64,000 bases of DNA from Labia minor (Eukaryota; Arthropoda; Insecta; Dermaptera; Spongiphoridae): NCBI GenBank assembly GCA_963082975.1, contig OY720344.1:31345172-31409171 (forward strand), given 5' to 3'. The notes beneath the pieces are model-generated. The model did not search any database and had not been told where the DNA came from. It saw only the letters and a program-made list of their open reading frames with translations. Below are positions 13,701 to 25,800 of this stretch, one piece after another. Numbering within the stretch: the first letter of the stretch is position 1; the number at the start of each line of letters is the position of its first letter. A program made the translations under genes and the position numbers.

Positions 13701-15160
13701 ACTGATATTTTAAATGTAAAAAAAAACAGATATGGATATAATATAAATATTTTTAATTTTATTTTATTTATAATATATAAGGGCTGACTGTGACGTCATG
13801 AAGTGCTGGGAGACGTCATATAATTTTAAATTAAGAAAAAACTAATGAAGATGATTTTTCTCGAGGATAAAACCAATACAAAGTGCATAACACGACGAGA
13901 TATGCCTTCACGTGAAATTTGATATGAAAATAACCCTTCACTTCCTCTCTTCGATCGGCAATACTAGCACTTTCGGTTTCCGGATTTGCACCAAAAGTTG
14001 ATCCATTCATCATACTGATGCATTAAGTAAATATACCAAATTTCATCAAAATCCGTTGAGCCGTTCAGGCTGTACACATCTATACGGACGGACGGACGGA
14101 CAGACATCATGCTAAAAATATTTTTTTCTGTTAAGAAAATGCATGATTCGTGGAGATATGTACCTAAAAATATCCACAGGTGAAATTTGGTGTGAAAACA
14201 ATACCTCCCTTACTATCGTCGGTCGGTAAAAAGGGAACGCTACTTGTATAGGTAAAATGTCACTTCCGGTAGTCAGATCATGATGAAATTTGGTATCTGA
14301 ATTTTTTTCATATTTTTAAATCTATATAGAAAATATGAAGCAAATATCTCGAAGCAAACTGGTACTTTACTTGAAAGGTAAACGCAACCATTGTAGGTAA
14401 AGTACCACTTCCGGTTAACCGATTTTGACGAAATTTTGATAGAAATCTACAAAATGTGAATAATATCGGTGTACCAAATTTCGAAGTCCTAGCTTGATTA
14501 GTTTTTGAGTAAATTTGCTTACAGACATTACATACATACATACATACATACACACACACACAGACATAATTCCAAAAATGGTATTTTCCGACTCAGGGAG
14601 GTCTAAAACGTCAAGATCTATCAAAATCTCGAAGTCGAAATTTTTGACGATTCCAATACTTCCCTTATACGAAGTATGCGGGAAAGTAAAAATTAGCTGG
14701 AGTGTCTCCACTCGACTATCTCGCAAATTTGAATTGGATTAAATAACATATATTAATTTAAATTAAATTAAATTAATTAAATTATAAATTAGAATTAATC
14801 AATCATATTTATTAAACCAGCGCATGTTTGGCTCTTTGTTGATGGCACCACGTAACGTTTTGAAGCGTGAGATTTTCAGTGTTAAAAAATTAATTCTAGT
14901 ACTTTCAGCGATTCAATCAGGCTGAAATTCTATATATAGCAGTTTTATGCAATTATTAATCACATGTGAAAAATTATCAAACATATATCTTTATTTTTAC
15001 GGTCACTTTAGAGGAAAAAAAATCAAAACGTTGTAGGTAATGACCCTCTTCCGGTTGAGCTACATTTCTCAAAAGTTGATAGAAAACTATGAATTTTGAA
15101 TAATGCCCATGTACCAAATTTCATCATTCTAGCTCAAACCGTTTTTGCGTAATCTTGTCT

Positions 15161-15201
<41 letters not shown>

Positions 15202-18200
15202 TTTTTCTCAACCTTAGTGAAAATGATTCAGGAACCTTCAAAACGTATAAAAACATCAAAATCTCAACATCGAAAATTTTCGTGATCGCAATACTATCTC
15301 TTACGAGATAGTAAAAATGAATAAGAAAACAAAAAGAAAATAATAATGCTAATATAATGTTTGAAATAAATTATACATACATACTTTAAAGTTTAAACAA
15401 TATACTATCTATCACTCCGTGGGTTAAGGGGTTAGAGCGCCTAAGACGGTCTAACCAGCTAGTTATTATTGGCATAAATATAAATCCATCAATTTTAAAA
15501 TTAAAATGTACCATTTTAAAATTCATTAATAATAATTAATTTTTTTAAGTAAATATATATTTAAATTATCCAATAATAAATACATATATATTTACTTTGA
15601 ACGGATGAATTAAAAAAACAAAATAATTAAATGATAAAAATGATTGATGATTTTTTTTAAAGTTAATGTTAATGAAAACATTTTTTGATAATTATATATT
15701 CATAAATATTATTCCAATATATATAAGTACTTTGGTAATATATATGTATGTCAAGAGGAGTGGCCTTTCCAACTTTATTATAATATGTATTAAATAAATT
15801 AAATATCTAATTATTTCAACATAGAATCCTTGATCCTGGAAAGCAAAATATTTGTATCAATTTTTATCAATTCAATAAAAATAAAAATAATTATTTTGCA
15901 ACTAAAGTATATATAAACTAAAATATTTATCATTTTTTCGAATATCAATAAATACAAACATCAATTAATATAGTGTAGTAGTATAGCATAGTATAGTATT
16001 AATCTATTTTGAGGATAATGATATTTTAATATTCCTAATTCTGTCATTCTAATTACAACTAGACTATGACAAATTCAAAATAAAATAAAAAAAAAGAAAA
16101 TGACACATAGATTTATTTATATGATGTTCTATTTATAGAATGAATATCAAATTTTTATCTTTGATTTTCAAATATAATTGAAAAAATTGCGCTTAAAAAA
16201 GTATGATTTGAAAAGAGAGTTTTGAGGTCAAAAACTTTTTATTAAATACTTCTACTAAGACAAAAGTTTTTATTTTCATTAATTTATATATTTAAACTTA
16301 TCTAATTAAATCCTGTTATATCATTAGCGATTCATCGGAATAATTCAAACTTTAGAGCTGGTGGTTCATGCAATCTAACTAAACATTTTAAAAATTCTTC
16401 AGTTGATTGCTTAGAACCAATAGCAAGTGATAAAATTTTTATTATTTTTTTTTCATTTAGTTTGTTAAAATATAAGTAATTAAAATTTTTCTTCAGCTCA
16501 AAATAATAAATCTTTCCTAATCATTTCCGTTTCATTGGTTGCATAAGTTACAGGCGTTTTTTCTGCTTTTTGTGTCGCGACCTAAATATAATTATATACA
16601 TTATTTTCAGAATATTTTCACATTTTATTTTCATCATATACGATAATATGTATATTTATAAGTTGGATTTCGGATATTTGAATATTACAAAAGACCGTGC
16701 ATGGATACAGAAAAAAATAAAACAATAATCCGATTCAGAAAATTGAATGATAAAAAATTTTTTGTTGAAAACAGTCATAGGAATTTTAAAATTTAAATCT
16801 TTTTATGAAACTTTTGTCTTATTGGACAAGTCATAAAGGTCAAAGGTAAAAAAGATCCTTTTGTTTTGAACAAATGTAGCTCGGCTTTATTTAAAATAAA
16901 ACAATAGGTGTAATTATTAATTGTTAAGGTGTGACAAATTATAATATTTCAAAAAGACATTTAATCGATTGTAATGTTACAATTAAAAAAAAATGTAAAA
17001 ATTATTTATATATTTAAAATTGTTCATTATTTCGAGAATGGATCTCATTTGAGAAATTTTATGCTTATTTATTGCAGTTTCCTTAATTTAATAGATCTAA
17101 AAAAATCTATAAACAAAGAATATATCAAAATATTGTTAAAATAAAATAATAAAATAATAATATTAATAATTAGAAGATTATTTTTATTCAAAATTAAATT
17201 AATATTAATTTTTATTTATCTATAACAAAGTGTATTATTATTATTATTATAGTATGTTAGAAGTTTATTCATTCCTAAATATTTAAATAATTATTATACT
17301 TTTATAAATTTAATAACATTTGATAGAATAAATCAAAGGGAATATTAATAAATAAATAAATAAACAAAAACGATTTCTTGTATGTATAATAAAATGAAAG
17401 TGAATTGACTTTGAATGAGTGTCGTATTTTTTTTAATAAAATAGATATTAAATAATGCAAACCTTTCACTGTCCATATTACCAAGCTTAATGAAAAAGGA
17501 AATGCGACAGGGACTTTTGTGGTATTGGTTTCCTTACCTTCACAACAACGACAATAAAAACAATTTCATTCTTTTTCTTTTTTTTTTTTGTCTTTCATCG
17601 TATATTGAGACAATCAACGATTAATTGAGCCTGATGCAATCTGCAAACCAGATTGCAAATAATCCTTAACATTCTTGTTCATTTAATTTTTAAAAATATA
17701 TTCTATTTCATCTTCTTGTCCTTCATATGATTTCTTGATGAGATTTTACTTTCTCTATAAGAGATGAGGAAAATATATAATTAATTATTTTGTACTAGTA
17801 CTAGTAGGTTTTTTATTTATTATTTGGATGATTATTTTATAGATTTATTGATTAATTGAACTCATTATTTTTTTATTATTATTTACTAATAAAATGACTA
17901 GAAAATTATCGAAAGAGTTATAAATCATATTATTTTTTTGGTATGAAAATTTGAATTTGAGTTTATAACAGAAATTCCCTTTTTTAAAGTACCTGAAGGC
18001 CAAAAATTCATTCGATATTTGAAGAATCGAATCTCGTTATAATAAATAATTGAATATCATAATTAATACAAAATTCAAAATAAATTACACCACTGGCTAA
18101 AACGCGCTTCAACCTTAATAGAAAAAAACTAAAACTAAAAAAATTGGTACGAGGAAAGGTCAATAAGTCCGTGACTTTTTGAATTTCCTGTCTCTTAAAT

Positions 18201-21200
18201 GAAGTGTCAACAGGCATCTATCAAATTGCTCAATCACTGTCGAAAGTTGAACCAGCTGGGTCTTTTAGTTTTTATTTGACAAGCAGACTACCTCGTGATT
18301 TGAGAAGAAAATGGAAAAAAATGAATTTCCATGAAAATCTATGAATGGGATACGAATTGCTCCCTCATCTGCCCTATTTTCCGGATTTAGCCCCTATTGA
18401 CTATTTCTTGTTTCCAAACCTGAGAAATGACTCGGCGGAAAGAGATTTGACTCCAACGATGAAATCATCTCATAAACAAATACCTATTTTGATGTCCTCG
18501 ACAAATCTTATTTTTTAGAAGGGAGAAAAAATTGGAGAAACGTTGGACGAAGTGTATAGAGCTCAAAGGAGACTACGTTGAAAAATAAAATAATTTTTTA
18601 TCCAAAAACCTGTGCTTCAATCAAAAAGTCACGGGCTTATTGACCTGGCCTCGTAATTTGAAGAAATCTAAGAGATTATAAATTTTTCAAATTCTTTTAA
18701 TTTATTTATACAAAAAAAAATATGTAGTTTATGTGTTGTCTTTGTCTAACAATTTAAATTAATATTCTTTTCAATGTTATATTAATAAAACATAGATTTA
18801 CCTTTAAGGTAATTATAAATTGTATATAATCAATGTTTGATATTTTTTTTTATAAATTTCATAATTTACTACACGATCAATAAACAGACTAGGGAATTTA
18901 TGTTTTAATTTTTTTTTTATGTTTCCATGTGAAACTAATCATCCATTCGAAGAAAATCCGTGAGGTCATATAAAAATACTTAGTACTCTGGCTGGGATTT
19001 TACATTCACTTTATACGTTTCATTCTAATCTAAAGAATGAATTTTTCTGATGCAATCCTAAAAGGGCATTACACCATCCCTTTTTTTGATCCCTTGGCCT
19101 TCTCACTAAAGGAATAAAGTCAATGACATTCAAAAAATAAAACAAAACCTAAATAAAGAATAAAATATTAATCAAACATCGAAACGAACTCAATAACAAC
19201 AAAATTAAGGCTTTGAATTGTCGTCAAGGATGACTGACTTAGCACAACCCACGACGCTGCTCAGCTGAGCTTTCCCCCCCCCCCCCCGCGTTGCTCATTC
19301 ATTCATTCATTCACAGATATCGTACCAGCTAGTCATTTACTATTGAATTAAGAGTTCATTAATAGTTACTATCGATTTTGGTGTCTAAATACACTCCCTA
19401 ATACACTATTAATGTCTTTAGCCGATTCGGTAATTGTTTACAAGACGGGGACCTTCAGGGATTTAGATGAAACTTTACCTGTGGGATCCTTGTTCCAAAG
19501 AAACTTTCCTTATAAAATTTTTTCGGTCTCTTCTAGTTCTCGAGATAAACATTATTAAAATTTGCATATGAATCCATTGACATTCTATTTAACTACAATG
19601 TTTTATGCATTTGACCAGCAGAGGGCTCCATTAATTTCGGCGACGGGGTTCAGTTCCGTTTAGTTATATGAAAATTGAAACATTAATTAATTCAATAATT
19701 TTTCTTTATCTAAACCGAACGGATGAAACCGAAAATTAGTGAATCTTATAAGTAAATAATTAGTGAATTAGTCAATAAAACATTAAAAGGCTGCTCATTC
19801 ATAACTAGTTAATTGACTGTCAAACTTTAATAATTTTATATCATAAAATAGAAGAGACCGAGAAATATTGTTTAAGGTTTCTTTGGAATTAGAAAAGGAA
19901 TTCACTGGCAAAGCTTCATCCAAATCTCTGAACGTTCCCGTTTTGTAACCAATTACCGCCGATTCTTTTTTTTTGGGTTGAAGTTTTTTAAATCTTCCAA
20001 TGAGAGAGAGAGAGAGAGAATGAACTAATTTAATAAAAACTTTAATGGGACATATTTAAATGAGACCCAGGACCCTTAACTACCATAACGAGAAAAATTA
20101 AATAATCTGTATAATACATAAAACAATAACATTATAATTATAATATATTATAAATTAAATAATTTCAATATTGTAAAATATAATAGAAAAATATAAATAA
20201 AATATAAATATAAAAATTTTTTATAAATTAACCTTTTTCCAATGGACTAAAAAGAATAAAATAATTTTTCTATTGCTTCATATTCAACGAAAAACGTTGT
20301 CAAAAGAGCGAACAGACAGACAGAGAGACAGACGCCAAGTGAAGTTGAGAAAAAACGTTATAAAAAAAGAAACGTAGATTTTGTTTTGTAAATAAACTCT
20401 TGCTTCCCCCTCCTCGCAAATAAAGAAAACAACTATATTCACCATTGATTTTTAATAAATCATTTTTATTTTATCTTAAATTCCATATCAGATGGTGTTC
20501 ATTAGAAATTCATTTTTTAATAATAAAAAATATTTTTCCATAACATTTAAAAGTTAATTATTTTTTACAAAAATTATTTCAAATTAATGTTTTCTCATTT
20601 TAAGTATATATTATTGTCCAATAAAAATAAAATAAAATAAAAAATAAATAAATATATATTTAGTACCATAAAAAATACATAAACTGAACTGATTTAATTT
20701 TTATTTTTCTAGTTGTTTTGACTTTTGTCAATTGTTGGGACGTATCTTGGGCAACTCGTGTCCAAGACATCTTTACTTATGCTAAACTACTTGCTCTCTT
20801 TATCATCATATTCACTGGATTGTATCAACTCTCCGCAGGTAAGAAATTAAATTACGATTTTAGATACGTATTTAGTTCTAATTTGAAACATTTTACACTA
20901 ATAAATAAAAAATAATTTATCTTATTTAAATGAACTACCAGCTGGTCAGAGCGCCTTCGGCGCTCTTCACAGCTGGACGGGGGCTCCGCCCCCTGTACCC
21001 CCGAGTGGTACATCGTATTTAGTTAAAAGTAGTAAAAGGTTTTCATCCATTTTGTTTCAATCATTATATTACATAAAACATTCATTTCTTTTAAAATATA
21101 TTTTAATTTAATCAGTAAATTAATTATATATATTATTATTGTATATGTTATATCCAGTTATATCTATCTATTTATATAACTCAAAGATACTCGAAAGTTC

Positions 21201-22845
21201 TTGGCTACATTTCTCCAAATGTCCCTATCCTGAGCCCTTGTCCCATCACTCGACCCTTTAACCAATTTATACAAATTATTTTTATATACTTTAAAAATTT
21301 TACAATTTTTTAATTATTTATTATAATTGTTAAATGGAATTTCTAAAAATGACCCATTAAAAATTTGTTTCCTAAAATGTTTCAAAATAATTCAAAGAAT
21401 ATTTTGTTTATAAGTTTATTTTTTTAATATTTTATTTATAAAACACGAAAACATTTAAAATTATATGAATAATTGATCTCATAATTGGATTTTTCATTTT
21501 CAATTGACGATTTGAATTCATAAAATATTAAAAAAAAACTTTTAAAACTTTTTAAATTATATTCAAGTAAGTATATAAGAATATAAGATATATTATGGGT
21601 GAATTCAAAATGTATGAAGGGACACATAGATAGATATAACATTTACATATACAATATATATAATTAATTTACTGATTAAATTAAAATGTATTTTAAATAA
21701 GAACACAAAAACAAATAAATGTTTTATCTAATTGAATATTTGATATTGTTTGAATATTTAGTAAATAATATTTTATAATATTTACCGGAGTATAATAAAT
21801 TGATAACGTCATTTAATTCTCCTACTATATATCAAATCGAATATAAAGATAAATCTTCTTTTAAACGTTGTGTGAAACAATTTCAAATAATTTAAATGTA
21901 AAACTATTAATGAAATTAAAAAATCAAATATATGAATATAATATAAATATTTTTAATTTTATTTTAAGAATAGATATATATATATATCTCACAGGCGGTG
22001 GTTGTGACGTCATCCATATATTATAAATTTAAATTAAGAAGAACTAATAAAGTTTCGTGAGATGTGATCAATAAAACTCAATTTTTCTTTATAAATACTA
22101 TCTCTGTTGTGAATTTCAAAAAAATCGTTAGAGCGGTTTTTGAGAACAATGAAACAAAGAAACAAACAATTTTTACTCGTATAAGAAGATAAGATATATA
22201 TACTTTACGTAATTTATATTTATTTATGAGTATATCTATTATTTAAACACATTGAGAGTTTATCTTTATAATTCAAATAATAAAAGATCAATATATTTTT
22301 TTTAAAAGAATCACTATTGATTATTTAATAAAATATTCATTTCTGGTTATTGTTTTTGTTTTTTGAACGATCACTTATTCTTTTATATTTTTAATTCAAC
22401 TTTTTTTTATTGATAAGCTATTTAATTTAGTAAATAGCATTAACAGAGATAGAGTGTATTTTTTAAGTAAATTAATTTTTTAGAGTAAAACTGGGATGAG
22501 TGAAAAACAAAAATAAGAAAATTATGTAAGAGATAGGGAGTGTGGGGATTAATATACTAAATTAAAAAGGAAAGTGACTGATTTTTAATTACTAATTTAT
22601 TTTTTATTATGCTTTGGAAAATATTTTATTATTTATCATATGGCTTTTTTTATCAATTTAATTTTTAATTATTTACTAAAAAAATATCCATACCTTGCAT
22701 CGTTATTTTATACAACCATATCTATAAGGCGATATACAATATAAAATGTAACCAATTTATCTGGAAATTATTCCTTATTGTTATTACTAAACAAAACAGA
22801 AAGCGAGTGCATAAAAGATGAAGAGAGACAAATAAAATTTTACAG

Positions 22846-22877
<32 letters not shown>

Positions 22878-25800
22878 AGGGCCTAAGAACTCTTATTTAG
22901 ATACTTGAACATCAATAGAATCAATTTTTTATAATTTAAAAAAAACTATATAATTTCGTTAATTACTTTGCACATTTTATACATTATGTATAGTAAACCA
23001 TTTAAAATTTTTGTTTATTCTCCTTAAAAATAAAAAAATAATGTATTATAACTTGAATTTTTTATTTAATTTATAAATGTTGAAAACTTCCAAAAGTATT
23101 CAAAAAATAAATATCCAAATATGCGAATTTTTGTATTTTCTTTCAATTGAAAATTTTACATAAACTTAATAATTTTGATAAATAAATACCCAATATTTCG
23201 ACGAGAATGTCTGATTAAATCATTTAACATTTTAGTATTGGACCGATTATTAATCGATAATTCGCATTCAAAGAGAATTTATTTATTTGATCTTTAGCGA
23301 AATTAATGAGTTATAAAAGACTGATTCTAATTGCTATTATATTGCATCAACATATTGCATGAGATTTTGAATCAATAACGCCAAGAATATATATATAGAC
23401 CATTCTATGTACTATCAGAAGATAGACACATTTCAAGAGATTTTATACATGCTCCCTTGAGATGCTTTGGAACATCCTGCATACCATGAACAATATCTAA
23501 TTACTTTTACTATTCATAATAATAATACTCTTAATGGATTAACAAAAGAATCTTCCTTTTGATATCTCTTATTGAAGCTTGAACTGCAGTATTAACTATT
23601 TCCTTTTTTGATGATTCTTTTATTTATATTAATTAAATCATAATCCAAAAGAATGAATATCATTCTTATACTTAAAATGTGGTACTTATTTTTATCATAT
23701 CTTAAGAATTGACATTTCAATTTAAATACATTCTTATATTATTTCTTATAATTGAATTAGAAACAAATTATTAGAGTAAAAATATATTGACTATATATAT
23801 ATATATATATATATAAAGTAAAGTAAATTAAATGATTTTAAAAAGCTAAAATTTCTCTATTGTTTAAAATTATTTATAATTAATTTTGGAAGACTTTATT
23901 AAAAATTATTTAATATCTTATAATAATAACTTATGTTATTTTTCTTTAAATTCACATAAAATCACATAATAAAATTACTTAATTTTAACAACTATTGATT
24001 ATGTTTTATTTTATTTAATTTAAAAGCGCCTAGAAGGTAGATATTAGATTTCTATTCCGTTGCTGGTTGCATAGATGCTAGGATCTGAATAAATAAATAA
24101 ATAAATAATAAAATTAATATCTATACGTTATTATGTTATATTATTTAATAATATTTTTTAAATTATTATTTATATTGGTAAATTATTATTTAAATATTTT
24201 TATATTAAATGATTAATAAATAATTATTTCAAATAGAATTCAAAAACATAATAAATATTAATTCATATGTGAAAATAGAAAATATATTGCTATAATATAT
24301 ATTATATTGGTAATATAAAAATACATATAAAATGTAAACATACAGATAATATAAAATTAAACCCTTGTATGAAGTAAACTTTTATTTAATCTCTCCTTGA
24401 ATCCAATTAATTGAATAATTAATAATAAAAATAATATAATTATTGAATTGAAAGAAGAGTGATAAAAGAAATAATATTTATTATGTTAAAAATTCTGTAT
24501 TACATAAATACAAGATGGAATTTTTTGGAAATACAGAGATCACATTAATATCAACTTTATATACTTATATTTTAAAAAAAGATAGTATTAAATTTTAAAA
24601 ATATATCCAAATATTTTTTTTCTTTTTAGGACGATCGGAATATTTTACTTTTGAGAATAGTAAAGAGGATGTGACTGAATTAGCATTGTCTTTCTATTCT
24701 GGACTGTTTGCATATAACGGATGGTACGTTTCAATGGTAGCTTGAATGAAATCATTGTTATCAAATTAATGTGTTATTTTTTTAATTTCAGGAATTATTT
24801 AAATTTTATTATTGAAGAATTAAAAGATCCAGTAAAGAATTTACCCCGGGCTATTGCCATTTCCTGCACCCTAGTCACATTCGTTTATGTAATGACCAAC
24901 ATTGCATTTTACACCACCTTACATCCCGATGAAGTGCTTGGATCGGAAGCAGTCGCTGTGGTATGAGATCCAATTTCTTTTTATTTAATTAAATCACTAT
25001 TTTTCAAGAATATGTATAATTTACTAATTTAACTAATACTATATTAATCTACTTTAAAATTTAATATTACAACATTAATTAAAAAAATTTCAATTTACTC
25101 TTTGAAAATTATTTAACCAAATACGAAATATTATTAATTAAATTTTATTTATTTTATACAACAAATTACTAAAGCATAATATAATAAAATCAACAAATCA
25201 ATAATTTTATTTTTACAAAAAATATTATTTCTTAGCTAGTTTTATAAAAAGAATAAAATTTTTTAGACATTTGCAAATCGCCTATTTGGAGTTATGGCCT
25301 GGATTATTCCAGTGTTTGTTGCTCTTTCTACATTTGGAGCTGTAAATGGCATTTTACTAACATCATCCAGGTAAAAATTAAATTATCACTTTGAATACTT
25401 TTAGATTATAATTTACTGTATATATAGTTTCATTAAAATTTGAATAAATGAGAATTTTGAGACACATCGCCATGATTCTAAGTCATAAACCTGCCATATC
25501 TTAACTTTTAAAATTTCTGCGTTAATTTTACACATAATTATCTATTCTGATATCACACCTCTTATCAATTCAAAAGATTTTGATTTTTTTTTTGAATTAA
25601 TATAAATTTACAAACTATTAATGTAATTAATATTTTTATGAATATATAAGTAAAAAAATTAGAAATTCTAAAATATTCACGATTTTTTTTCATTAAAATT
25701 TAAAAATAATATTTTATTTGAGACACCTCCACTTCTTAAGCATTCTCTAAATAGATAATTAATTTACTAATTAAAGGTGTCCAATATAATCAACTAATCT

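Noticed and set aside
14308..14742. Three overlapping ORFs of 75-103 codons
   Set aside because: They run through CATA/CA microsatellites (periodic CVYVCMYV and HTYIHTHT peptides) in a non-coding element.
15418..15466. Possible tRNA
   Set aside because: D-arm-like string only; no T arm/B box and no cloverleaf.
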